The notes beneath the pieces were generated by a model that did not search any database, was not told the origin of the DNA, and worked only from the letters and a program-made list of their open reading frames with translations. A stretch of 64,000 nucleotides of DNA from Ustulina deusta. Its lineage: Eukaryota > Ascomycota > Sordariomycetes > Xylariales > Xylariaceae. The stretch lies in NCBI GenBank assembly GCA_023159155.1, contig JAJNNX010000001.1, forward strand, positions 1,736,001 through 1,800,000, read 5' to 3'. The position numbers were made by a program, and so were the translations under genes. Of the stretch, positions 36,383 to 47,914 are shown in pieces (within the stretch, counting starts at the first letter, position 1; each line of letters opens with the position of its first letter).

Positions 36383-37726
36383 CTAGGAGTTGGCCGCATC
36401 GCGATTGCTCTGGGAACTGGCGCTCATGGTAGGCTGCGTGATTGGTAGAGAATTCTTCGCCAACTCTGACTGGCGTACTTTGGCCCAAGCGTAGACGATG
36501 CCACTGACGAAGCCGATGAAAATGGCCGAAACACTTCCCAAAGTAACTGGTGCCGCGAAAAAGATGAGACCACTGACGGCAAGAGGGAGCTTGTTTAAGG
36601 CGCCGACCATCGAGTAGGTGGTAGAAGAGGTAACACGGATACACCAAGCTGAGCAATACGAAATGAGAATTGCGCCGAGGCCAGAGTAGATCATGCCGAT
36701 GAAAAGGGCATTGCGCGTCTCGGATGGGAAGTTCTTGGCCAGGTTTGCACTAGACCAATCTTCAGCAATCAAGGAGCAGACGACGAGGACAGGGATCGTG
36801 AGGAAGTTGTTGTAAAACATAGCTGTTCCCGGTTAGCATACAATTATGCGATGTCACACTTAGTTCGACTTACTATCCCAGTCCTTGAAGTTCATGCTCT
36901 TGATGACCTTACGCATGCCCAGAACGTAAGAAGCAGTGCAGAAAACGTTGAGACCCATCCAAGCATATCCGGCATTCAAGGTCGCGAGGGCCTCGGCAGC
37001 CTGGATAGTTTGACCGGCATAGCGGGTGTCGGCCCAAGCAGCAATCACTGAACTAAGGACCATAAGGCCGAAGGAGAGAAGTGTAAGGGGGGTGACGCTG
37101 CCCCCAAACCATAGAACCTCACCATAGGCGATGACGATGATGGTCAAGTTCTTGAAAATGGTGTATACAGGAACCGAGAGATACTGCAGGGACTTCGTGC
37201 TCGTATATATCATACCAACAAGGAGGATGGAGATGGGAAACCCTAGTCTATTGTTAGAAAAAGCCAGTCTCACACCTACGGATATTGAGGAGCTCAGCGC
37301 ATACATCGTCGACCCTTGTTTGCGTCAAAGGGAGCCAAGTTGGTGATAACACCGACTTGCTTCAAGATCTGGATTGTTGCGATGCACACTATCGACTATA
37401 CGCAAGGCATCAGCGATTGTCACCCAGTCCAAGAAGTGGTGAATCTTTATTACCTGGACAGCGAGATAGAAGAAATTGAGATTCCATTCTGAACCGGACA
37501 CGACATATTTGTTCACAACGGTCATGGAGATGGAGGCGAAGCAGTAGGCGATGATCGAAGCCGTGGGATTGTTCTCGACCTGCGCGAGCCGTGAGGAGAG
37601 AGGGTTGTGCGATGCGACTCTAGATGGCCGTGATGGAATGAAAGGATCCTTCTCCCCCCCAAACGGACTTCGACTACCCGAGTCGGGCATGCGAATCGCA
37701 TAGTCTTCATTCTTCTTGTCTGACAT
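36383..37726 (-). CDS. VRG4: GDP-mannose transporter, Golgi
   Basis: Nucleotide-sugar antiporter importing GDP-mannose into the Golgi for mannosylation of glycans. Exons on the minus strand: 37726-37454, 37395-37305, 37242-36874, 36822-36383 (390 aa). About ten hydrophobic helices; the cytosolic N-terminus (~55 residues) is charged and Ser/Pro-rich. The family substrate motifs are both present: FYNN (exon 4 start, [10 protein letters not shown]) and GALNK ([19 protein letters not shown]). The NKY segment [11 protein letters not shown] marks helix 1, and the Trp codon of [13 protein letters not shown] is split across an intron, confirming that splice. The Ser-rich C-terminal tail ([14 protein letters not shown]) is cytosolic. 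Confidence 0.95.
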
Positions 37727-39072
37727 GGCGGTGGTAAGCGTCGATCGTCAAGACCGACTTTCGGGGATCGGATTCTCGTTTGGCGTAGAAAGCTAGGTAG
37801 CAAAGAGGGATGGTCGTGGGAGGTAAGGGGGAAAAGGTGACCGATAGGAGGAGGTGTGGCGGAGCGACCACTTTATGTGATTAATGCACGAACTTGGTCA
37901 GCAGATAAGAAGAGGAGAGGAGGAGGGGCGGAAGAGGAATAATGATTGACCAAGGCCTCTGAGACAATTCGCTACAAGCCTAGGAAATCTTGTCGCACGC
38001 AATAGAGTGAGGGTGAAGTTGGACCGGAGTCAAAAAGCGTGTCAAGATTTAATCAAGATAAAATTAGTCTGCAGCTTGAGTTGAGAGGCACCAACATCTG
38101 TATCTGTATTGGACCGTAGCCCCGATGTGACACTAGGCACGCTGGCCAAATGAGGGTTAGCGGCTGATGAGTGGGGCATAGAACACGAGTTGCCCGCGCC
38201 AAGGGGGAACCCGCTTAAGCCTTAACGCTTGACGGAATTAGATCCAACTTTAGATACAATCCCCATTAAGGTAGGCATTTTATTGTTGGTTTACAAGACT
38301 TGGGTAGCGTATTCTACCTACCTACCTAGTACCTTGGGGACCTTATAAGTAGATCTAAGGTAGGTATCTACTACCAACCTAGATACCACAGCCCTATCTC
38401 AATCAACATTTCGATCTGGAATAACAGAGGTCCAACACCAAGTAGTATAGGCGTATCTCCCCCCCCCCCCCCCCCTTTTTTTTCCCCATCCCTGCTACAT
38501 CTGACCGGAGATAGATGTTATACTAGTAGATTATATCCGTTGTGATGCAGCCATTGATACCTAGGAACTGGTGACTCCCATCTCAAGGGCTTGAGTCTAC
38601 TAACAATGGATCAGGATTAATGTATATATTACACACAGAGTAAGATGTGCCCCTGAATACTCGTTTACAGCTTGTGAAAGGGTAGAGGTAAACCTTGAAT
38701 ACCATAGTGGGCAAGCTTTGAGTTTGCACGACAAATTTACTTTGAACCGAAAACCCGCCTTGAGAATCTGATAGAGGCACATGTTGTCCGAGATCTGTGG
38801 CTAAGGACGCCTCGCAGCCTTCAGTTGTCGAAATGCCGAAACCAACCGTTGCAATAATGATGGTTAGAGTGGCGAGGTGATCCGATCCTCCAATCCCACT
38901 CTTTGATTTATGTTTGAAGAGCGCCAGGGTAGTTTGTAGACGCGCTCTCCTTGGTTCCCTATGTCGCAGAACAGCCCTGTTCCTAATCTCGAGACTCCTC
39001 CATCATGGAAGCCGAAGCATGACGCTATTATCTGAGCGAAAACATGGAACCCCCCAAACAGCTATACACGGA
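37727..39072. other. Intergenic with poly-C/poly-T tract
   Basis: Promoter side of the GDP-mannose transporter. A run of 17 C (38459-38475) followed by 9 T lies in the middle; tacctacctacctagtacc and related strings occur at about 38315-38390. No gene recognised. Confidence 0.45.
38459..38475 (+). repeat. Poly-C tract, 17 nt
   Basis: Uninterrupted C run followed directly by nine T. Confidence 0.9.
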
Positions 39073-40200
39073 TCATGTAGCATGTCCCTGTGCCTCAACA
39101 TCCATATCTTCCATATCCTCCTCGCGCTCAGTGTTCTTACCCTCCGTAGTCGGAGCGGTCTCTGTGTCAGGAGCCGCGGGATAATTCAGGTATTTCCAAT
39201 CCTCGAGCTCTTCAGTGACTGATCGGAGGCGATCGCGAATGCTTTCGATGGCGTAGCTTCCCAACACGAGACGCAATGGTGGATATGAGCAATGGGCCAA
39301 CTGCCAGACTAGCTCAGCGCACTTCACGGCACTCGTAGGCTGGCGATCGCCGAGCCACTGCACCATGCGCTTTGCGTGAAGCGCCGGCGAGGTGGCATGG
39401 GCATATGCCTCACTGGCGGGCTTTATGAGGAAATGACCCCAGGTCGGCAGGGGGTTCGTCACCGAATCTGGCTCGTCGCGACGCACGAGGCCCGGTTCGA
39501 CGAGCGTGGCTTTCACGTTGAATGAATCGATTTCATACGACATCGCTTCTATGAGGCCTTCGACAGCATATTTAGTTGCACAATAAGGCCCCAAACCAGG
39601 AACGCCGAGTGCGCCGCTCGTGGAGCTAAAGATGAGGTAGCGACCAGCGCCCTGGGAGCGAAAGTACGGAAGTGAGGTCTGGATGATATGTAGTGTGCCC
39701 ATGAAGTTTGTCTCGAACTGGTTCCGGATTTCGTGTTCGTCCTGGTCCTCGCACGCTCCGATCACGCCGTATCCGCTACAATTCGCGATGACATCGATGC
39801 GTCCGAAGCGCTCCAGGGTCTTCTCGATAACGCATGCTACACTTTGTCGTGCACGCACATCGCATAGCATACCTAGGCAATTCTGCGTCTCCCTTTCCAT
39901 TGACTCTGGACTCGTCTCAAACGTACGTCCTACGTCGGTCACGATATCGTTCCGGGCGAGTGCACACTTCACCAGTGACCGGCCCATATGGCCTGTGCCC
40001 CCAAAGATCTGACTTTACGATGAGCATGCTTGTTGTGGGTGGGTGCAGATTTTGGGACACGTTACAATCCATACGAGCTGCTTACGCGGCGAATTCGGAA
40101 GCGGAGGTTCACAACTTGCTGGTAGAACTAGCTTGCCTCTATGAGCACTGATACTACCGGGGGACGCGCCAGCGAGCTCCGACGTTGATTTGGAATCCAT
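39073..40200 (-). CDS. Short-chain dehydrogenase/reductase
   Basis: Classical SDR, NAD(P)-dependent oxidoreductase of unknown substrate. Exons on the minus strand: 40200-40066 and 40008-39073 (356 aa, longer than the usual 250-290 because of N- and C-terminal extensions). The splice falls inside beta1 and gives VWIIFGGTGHMGRSL (glycine motif GGxGxxG). Further motifs: acidic DV after beta3 (LCDVRAR), NCSGYG in the NAG position, catalytic Ser in IFSSTSGALG, YCATK (Tyr, Lys), and VEPGLVRR (the PG motif). The C-terminal ~45 residues are acidic and low in complexity (EREEDMEDMDVE). The order GGTGHMG resembles SDRs of fungal secondary metabolism, but no other pathway enzyme is adjacent. Confidence 0.88.
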
Positions 40201-40790
40201 TCCGCCCTGCTATAGAATGATCATACTGGATGACTAGTTGAGTTCCCGGCGAGTCAGCATCCTTATGGAAAAGCTGATGAGGCACGCCGACGTATTTAAG
40301 TCGCGAAGTGTATCTTGGTTGATGTTAATTGGAGTTGGGATGGTGATGGGTGATGGTTGGATAACAAGGCATTAACTACCTAAATGTGGGGACCCCGCGA
40401 TACGCTGGCGACCGTCCCGACCCGCTAGAAATAACGATGGGGAGTGTAATTACCCAAGTACCGCTAATTATAAGATACGGCGATGAAAGGTACCTACCCA
40501 TTTCTTTCACAGTTGTTGTTCTATTGGAGCTTTCTTTTGGCTTATTTAAGTACTTATCTAGTAGGTAGTAGGCAGGTAGTCCTCGGGAGTATGTGGTAGT
40601 CGGGAATTCAATGAACTGCCCAGTTGACCAACAACTTAAACATGGAGACATTGGAACCCGCTGGTATGTTTTGCACCTAATAATTCGACTGCGTCTCACG
40701 GTCGCTGCTAATACTTATCAATTTAGATGGTACCTTCATCTCCTCTATCCACCCGTTTCCGTTTGCTGCTCATAATTGCGCTCGATACGC
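40201..40790. other. Intergenic region without recognised features
   Basis: Between the SDR 5' end and the 3' end of acireductone dioxygenase. Contains ctagtaggtagtaggcaggtag near 40558-40580; no gene. Confidence 0.4.
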
Positions 40791-41737
40791 TTAGTTGACA
40801 TACTGGGAAACGTATGCCTTGCGGTACTCGTTCCCATCCAAATCACCGGATCGATTCAGCGGTGTCCACTTAGGCTCCTCTTTGAACAGACGCATTGCTT
40901 GGATAAACTAAGAACACGATGTACGCGGTTAGTTGAAAAATTATGCCGTATTTTGACGAAAAGTTTGCGATATAGGGCTTGACTTACGTTGTCTTCATCC
41001 GTTGTGAACCTATGATAGATACCAGCCGGAAGGATAATCAAATCATCCTAACACCAGACATACAAAGTTAGCCCAATCCAAACAGTGTGGTAGTCGGTCA
41101 AGTGCCAGTGATATTGTCATCTTATGGGTGATCCGCTGTATGCTCATTCTCACTACACGCACAGTAGCCAATACTGGTGGCGGTGCGAAGCTGGGGCCTC
41201 CCTCGAAAGACCATCAGGCGAGAACACTCACCTTTTCAAGTTGAATGCGCACCCAATCGTCGCCCTTAGAGCGCACGTCGAAGTATCCCTTCCCGTCGCG
41301 GATGTAGCGGATCTCCTCGTCCTCATGGAGATGCTCGTCGAAGAACATGCGGACCTTACTCTCGTAAACATCGCCCATCTTAGCGGGCGAGACGATGATT
41401 TCGTCACGGTTCTTGTAGTCGCGCTCACGGGCCAACGCGTCCACACCCGCCAGCTCCGGCATGCGGTAGTACAGCACGCCAACCGCCTTCAGCTCCTCCT
41501 CGCTGACGTCCCTCCCGGAGTCATGCGGCAGGCGCTGGTCGCCCTATTTATGATGATCAGCCTAGGCGCCGGGGGTGGTAGGTCGGCAAGAAAACGAGCA
41601 AGGAAAAAGCTGCTATGTCAGTGCCGTCTCGATGGGCAAAGTCAGGTAGCCTGATCGCGCGGGGTTCCCGCCTTTCTACGTGCCTGTCGAGTAGGAAGAG
41701 CACTTACTGCGACGTTGTCGTACCAATACGCTCGCAT
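40791..41737 (-). CDS. ADI1: Acireductone dioxygenase (methionine salvage)
   Basis: Cupin metalloenzyme converting acireductone to 2-keto-4-methylthiobutyrate and formate in the methionine salvage cycle. Exons on the minus strand: 41737-41708, 41543-41232, 41047-40988, 40907-40791 (172 aa). Exon 1 is [10 protein letters not shown], typical of the family start. The metal-binding motif [11 protein letters not shown] (His, His, Glu) is in exon 2 and the fourth ligand His is in [13 protein letters not shown] (exon 3). Exon 4 contains [12 protein letters not shown], also family-typical. Intron 1 (164 nt) is longer than the others. No other methionine salvage gene is nearby. Confidence 0.96.
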
Positions 41738-42466
41738 TATTGCGAATGATGCTAGTAGGTTATAGGACAAGTTGCGGGCCCCCTAAGGTATATGGTCGTA
41801 TATTTTCGCTCACGAGGTGATGAAGTGTGAGTGAAGATCGAAAATTGCTTTTTTTGGTCCCTTTTTCAGCCTTGTCTTGATGGTTGGCGGGTACCTACCT
41901 ATTGGCTGGTATACTTATGTAGTATATATCTACAAGAGTGACGTCGCGGGGTTTTTGGAATAGTGGGGGTTTGGATTGCACCATTTCTCTTCTCGGCCGC
42001 GCAACATTGGCCGGCACGTTGTAAAACTAAATTGATTAGACAACAATTAATGGCCGGGCTACACCCACGCCGTCTGAAATTTAGCCTGATGGTGCGAAAT
42101 CCTACGCTTAGCTAGAGTGGACTCGAACACGGCGATCCAGTTACCAACCCTCTGGGTGGCAAAGCCTACCTCAAGTTAACTATATTACGGATCTTTGGTT
42201 ATCACTGATCAGACACGGTGTCCGCGACTTGGAAATTGTTTCACTAGTACTCAATCATTGCACCTTTAACACGAAATCTTATGTTTCTCGACCTACTGCC
42301 GAGCCTAGACGAACCGTACCTAGTTATTTGTTCGCCCAATGTAGTCCCAAGAACGCCGTCCTCTCATGCCCATGCATGCGGCACGCTCGGAAGATCTGTC
42401 CCAATATCGTAGCCGCTTGTCCCAACGCCTTGAAAATGAGGTTATGTATGCATGGCATCTAGGATG
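41738..42466. other. Intergenic, acireductone dioxygenase promoter
   Basis: No gene recognised. A tRNA-like string (gttcgagtcc on the minus strand near 42125) was examined and rejected. Confidence 0.4.
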
Positions 42467-43299
42467 TCAATGCTCGTGTATCACGTCGGCTGGCGCCAGC
42501 TCGGGTCCACCCGCCACGGCGAATTCATTATTAAGGGTATCAGCCGTGTTTCCTCTTTGCCGTCCCTCAAACAGTCGGCGCCACCACATGGGCGGATCTA
42601 GCGGGCGAGAGCCGTTGTGCATTGGAGGATACACATCGGTGAAGAAGTACCAGATGTGGCCAATGACGACGCCCATGATCTCGTCCTTGGGCACAGACCC
42701 GTGCATCACGAGGCTGAACCCCATCAACACCCAGGGTAAGTACGGCGCCGTGAAGACCAGCAACCCAAGGAAGCTCAACCGGGTATCGGGGTTTCGTCGC
42801 GACCATATGTACACTAGCGTGGAGGACAACGGGTGGCCGAGGAAGGGCATCGAGACAAGTGGCGATAGGAGGATCAGGAATGCCATCGAGTAGACCATTA
42901 GCCAGGAGAAGTGGGCGGGAGACCGGCCCGACGACTCCTCGAGGAGACGGGAATATCGCTGGAGGAAGTATACGTGGAAGAGGAGATCGAGCGAGAAGGG
43001 GCCGAAGTAGAGGAATGTCGTCAACAGCCTCCAGTACTGTTTGCGCCCCAAGAGGCCAGGTTAGCACTTCCCCGAGACAACTGAAGAGGGCGATTCGCAA
43101 GTCGAGACACGTGGCGTACCTCTCCCTTATTGAAAACGGTTCGGACACTGTAGAACAGTTGGAAGGGCGTGACCATCTGGCACTGGACGAGTGCGCTCGT
43201 GAGCACTGTTGCGGTAGTCCACCAACGGGTGCATATGGGCATCTCCCAGAACCAGGCCTCAAGTGGGTTGCGGCCGCCGTCGCCGATCATCTGGTCCAT
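42467..43299 (-). CDS. DER1: Derlin (ER-associated degradation rhomboid pseudoprotease)
   Basis: Polytopic ER protein of the Derlin/Der1 family, part of the retrotranslocation channel for misfolded proteins. Exons on the minus strand: 43299-43120 and 43036-42467 (249 aa). The N-terminus has the Derlin-typical pattern before TM1 (EMPICTRWWTTATVLTSAL). The WR motif is in WRLLTTFLYFG, followed by SLDLLFHVYFLQRYSRLLEE. Later segments VYIWSRRNPDTRLSFLG and APYLPWVLMGFSLVM are strongly conserved. Catalytic rhomboid Ser/His are absent, as expected. The ~45-residue cytosolic tail shows no obvious SHP box. Branch point gctaacc in the intron. Confidence 0.94.
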
Positions 43300-44499
43300 G
43301 GTTGGGTACGTTAGGAATACAAACTGGAATAATCAATCTCAAAAGAACGTGTGAAGGGATGAGAGACGGTTGATCCTGGGGGTTTGTGGGAGGGTGTAAG
43401 TGGCGAACTAGGAGTACTCGAGCATTCAAATGGTATATGCTCGATGTACAGTAGACTGGTGGGTAAGTATGCGTAGGTTAGGTAGTCGGCAAGTCGGCGA
43501 ATAATGATGGTACCCCTCCGCACTTCGAAGTCAACCAACTGCCAAGGGTTACTTGGATAAATCTGGCCTTATCGAACTAGCCTAACCGGGGCCGGAAATA
43601 TCAACCGCACGGACGTCGATTTTAATTCCGACCCAGGCTGAGGTACCTCCAGCCTACCTATCGTAACGCATACATACCTACATAAGGCTTTGTGACCTTT
43701 GTGACTTGTAATTTTATACGAGATGTCCAGGTATCCTAGGTACCTAGTAGGTTCCCAAACATCGCATAACAGCTTTGAAGAGCCAAAGGGCAGAAATAGG
43801 TACAAAACACTCACCAAGGCAGTTTTTTAACCTTTGACCACAAACTAGGTACCTAGGGTAACCATTGTAACGATACCAGTCCGTGTAATTGGTATCAGCC
43901 TGCCTATCTGGAGTATATTCAAGATCCTACCTAGATTGAGGCAGTTCCAAAATTGAATACATCTTTATAATAGCTCATCCATTCCCGGACGGTAATTATT
44001 TTCACGAGACTGGATCTAAATTATTATAGTTTGAGAGGCTTGCGAAGTAAGTTTTAGGTATTAGATCGAGAATCGAGAGCACTGAGAGAAGATACCTTAT
44101 ACACGCATACCTCGGTCATGGGATAGGAAACACAAGCCCCAGCCACTAGGTATTTCACCCACATGGCCACTGGCCCGTGCTTAATTCGATGGGTCAGTTG
44201 AGCAAGGGTCTTCGGTGGCTATCCGGGGCAGAATGACATCAACCACAAGCTACTCGGCATTAGCCAAAAAATAATTACGAAAAATAAGGCATCTCCAGCC
44301 CTCATCTCTGCCACCAGTCGGCACACTAGCCCTTGTCTCACTCACCACCACAGCAACACTACCCAAGCTATTTACGATGCTATCCCCCCTATGCTTGTCC
44401 CTATGATTCTCCCACTGGGTTTTACCATTTATTGTTGACCGATTTCCCTGACAAATTGGCGCCTTGACGGCTGTAGAGAGAGCGCAACCTGTCGGCACA
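43300..44499. other. Intergenic region between divergent Derlin and ALE1 genes
   Basis: About 1.2 kb. It carries two exact copies of the palindrome CTAGGTACCTAG, at 43736-43747 and 43845-43856. No gene seen. Confidence 0.5.
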
Positions 44500-46374
44500 A
44501 TGCTACCTTATATTAATAAACGTACGAGCTATCGCATTACACCCCCATCATGGAACCTAGCCTAACCTACTTTCAGCGTTCGAGTTATTGTCTGGGGCCG
44601 TTGGTGCTTCTCCCGACGAGCGTATGTCCTGTCTCCGATTCCCCAGCTTTGCCGACTCTTGCTGATGATTGATTCTCAACACAGTGAAGCTCATTTTCTC
44701 GTTTCTGCTCTCCTATCCCCTCGCTGGCCTCCTTAAACGAGTTCCCGATACGCGTCCGGATTACAAGAATTTATTCATAATCAGGTACAAGGCGCCCAGG
44801 GTTGGCAACCAACGACACTGTCCGCGCTGACTCATTCCCTTGATAGTGGTGGTCTTTTCTACCTCGTTGGACTCTACTCGCTATGGACCGGAATTCGAAC
44901 GCTCTTTATCGCCTCCGCTGTGACATACGGCCTTGCCTCCTATCTACGAACGTCCCCGTACATGCCATGGGTCGCCTTCGTCTTCCTCATGGGTCATATG
45001 GCCGTCAATCAACTCTCTCGCCAATTCGCTGACGATCCCTCCGTCGTTGACATCACTGGAGCGCAAATGGTCCTGGTGATGAAGCTGTCTGCATTTGCTT
45101 GGAACGTGTTTGATGGCACCCTGCCGGACGACCACCTTAGTGATTATCAAAAGGATCGAAGAATCATAAAACTTCCTGGTTTCTTGGATTATGCTGGCTA
45201 CGTGTTGTTCTTCCCCTCTCTTTTTGCCGGACCGGCCTTCGATTATAATGAATACCGGGCATGGATCGATTGCTCTATGTTCCAAGTGCCTACAACCGTT
45301 GACCCTGCGAAGAAACCCCCCACGCGGAAGAAGCGTAAGATTCCAAGGAGCGGTACTCCGGCTACATGGAAGATGGTATCCGGGCTGCTGTGGATCCTAG
45401 CATTCCTGAATTTGGGCAAGTGGTTTAGTCCAGATGTCCTCTTTGCCGACCGCTACATGACATACAGTTTCCTTCGTCGTATATTCATCCTCCACATGGT
45501 TGGTTTCACAGCACGAACGAAATATTACGGCGTCTGGTTTCTGGCAGAAGGTTCATGCATCCTTGCTGGATTGGGCTACAATGGTATCGACCCCGCCACA
45601 GGGAGGGTGTCTTGGAACCGTCTCCAGAATATCAATCCCTGGGGAGTGGAATCCGCCCAGAACAGCCGGGCTTATCTTGAGAACTGGAATATGAACACCA
45701 ACAAATGGCTGCGATATTATATTTACCTGCGCGTTACGCCTAGGAATAGGAAGCCTGGTTTTCGCGCAAGTATGGCTACGTTCGTCACTAGCGCTTTCTG
45801 GCATGGGTTCTATCCCGGATACTATCTTGCTTTCGTGCTTGCAAGCTTTGTCCAAACTGCTGCGAAACGTAAGTCAAGGTTATCGCTTAGACCACCAGGT
45901 ACTAACACAACTCCAGACTATCGTCGCAATGTCCGCCCTTTCTTTCTTGATGCTGTAACGCAGAAACCCTTACCAAACAAGAAATACTACGACTTTGCCT
46001 CTTGGCTGGCAACTCAGACCACCTTCTCTTTCGTGGCTGCACCCTTCATCATTCTTGGATTCAAAGAATCCCTCCAAGTATGGTCCCGTGTAAATTTCTA
46101 CGCTATCTTCACGACTTTTGCTACCCTGGCCTTCTTTGCCTCTCCTGCGAAGGCGCACCTGCGCAAGATGCTTGAGAAAAAGTCGCGTGAAGCGGGTGGA
46201 CGCTTGAGCCGCACAAACAGTACAGACAGCATAACTAAGACCCATCAGGAGCCAGTCCTGGGTCTCAGCGCCGATCCTGGTAAGGATATCAATGAAGCTA
46301 TCGAGGAGATTCAGGTTGAAGTCGAAAAAGCAAAGAAAGATCTTACTAAAAGAAGAAAGAGCTTTAAAGGGTAA
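44500..46374 (+). CDS. ALE1: MBOAT lysophospholipid acyltransferase
   Basis: Membrane-bound O-acyltransferase re-acylating lysophospholipids (Lands cycle), in the ER. Exons 44500-44521, 44577-44621, 44685-44784, 44847-45868, 45917-46374 (548 aa). The tiny first exons reconstruct the family N-terminus MLPYINKPFELLSG and SPDELKLIFSFLLSYPLAGL, fixing the start. Many hydrophobic helices follow. The MBOAT catalytic His is in TSAFWHGFYPGYYLAF and the upstream Asn region is ENWNMNTNKWLRYYIYLR. The tail is charged and basic (EVEKAKKDLTKRRKS), cytosolic. The last intron (45869-45916) is 48 nt with a tactaac branch point and lacks a stop in frame, so retention would add 16 residues without a frameshift. 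Confidence 0.93.
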
Positions 46375-47914
46375 TTGAGCTTGGTGCAATATTTTCTTGG
46401 GGAATGGTGGATTGGAAATCTTCAAAATCGACCGTTTTTGCGTGGCGCTTGGGAGGCTGTCCTTGGAGATACCTAAAGGGAATAGCTCTTCATCGGCTGT
46501 TTAGATGGGATTAAATGGGGCAACGAGAGATGCAGACATGATACAGGTCAGCAGGGCGTATGTTAGCACGCATGCTGATGCCGTCCATGATTACTTCAAA
46601 TATAATGATCCTACAAAACTACGTTACTCGCCTCCAATCTTTGAGTATCAGCACACAAATTTGGCTGTTAGAATACGCCTTGAAACAGACACGTTTGATT
46701 CCAAGATAACAAACTTCACTATCCTGAATTTTGCATACCTATCTTGCTTACTATCTGGCCTCGAGACTGTTGTTAGAACGCAACAACGTCAGGAGGCTTA
46801 CCCTTCAGAGCACATATGTGTAAGTTTTAGTCACGAAACGAAGGACTGTAAGTATGAGATGCACGTGGGTGCAATTATTATCAATTCATTGTAGGCGTGT
46901 CGGAAATCGCCGAACAGATATTTATATTGCTAGAGTCTGGAAGAGGTCATCTGGCCACGAGTATCCAACTCGAGATGTTTGCCATGTTCAATCTCCCTCG
47001 TATCGATTCGGTATCTGATCCAACGACAGACAGCCCAAAGTAATGCCAGGAATCGACAACCCCCATCCAACAAAACCCCAGTCGCTCGGTGTGAAACTCC
47101 CTGCTTGGGTTTCAAAAACCGAGGCCATTAATTCCACCTCATATCTCAAAACAGATCGGCATAAGATGCAGAAAGTCAATATGCGACGGGTATCGTGTAT
47201 CTCATAGATGCAAGCGTGTCTATCAGTCGCTGATGCAAAAGAAGAATAAATAAATAAAAAGAATAAAAAAAATCAAAGACGCCGGGCTGCTTTTTTCGGG
47301 AATCGAGTTCCATTTGCATTGCCGTGATTTTCGTGGTTCCCATTCTGCGTCGTTCGCAGATTCTAGTTGGTACAAGAGGGCCGAAGCGGGTAAAAATATA
47401 CAAAAAGTCGATGCTTTCAAGTCGCTAGAAAAAAAAAACAATGGAGGGACATGCGTCGATGCGTTGCAGAGGTCATGAAGGTCGTAGTATACAATTGGTC
47501 GTTTCGAAGCGGTAAGATGTGACGGAAAGAGAAGAAAGAGTATCCGTTAAATACAGCGGAGATCCCTATCTGGATTTAAGGGATATGGGGTGAAATAGTT
47601 GACATGAGTTCGTTTCTGGTATGCGATGCTTTCGTTTAGCAGTACAAGAACGTGAAATGGCGTAGAGCGTGAGTAGTGGCGAAATCCTGGCGTAAAGTCC
47701 AGGAGAATCATGTCTATATGTTCGAGTCCGCTGGAAGTCGCAGCGGCATTTCTCGTAAAGATTCATTATTAGTTATCATAGTCGTATAAAAAGGAAAGCC
47801 GTCAGTTGTTCCTGGCCTTTTCAAGAGTGAAATGTCATTAAAGAATCCCGTGTTGCCGAGTGAGTGTGAGAAGTTGAAGTCGTTGGAGGGAGTTGGTGTG
47901 TTAATATGTGATGG
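46375..47914. other. Intergenic between convergent ALE1 and serine-rich gene
   Basis: About 1.5 kb of 3' flanks. Several ORFs of 60-130 codons exist, none with family resemblance or splice support. Confidence 0.4.

Noticed and set aside
42110..42175. tRNA-like string with gttcgagtcc on the minus strand
   Set aside because: T stem and acceptor stem do not pair and no A box is present at the required distance.
46505..46894. 129-codon ORF downstream of ALE1
   Set aside because: No family resemblance; lies in the expected 3' flank of convergent genes.
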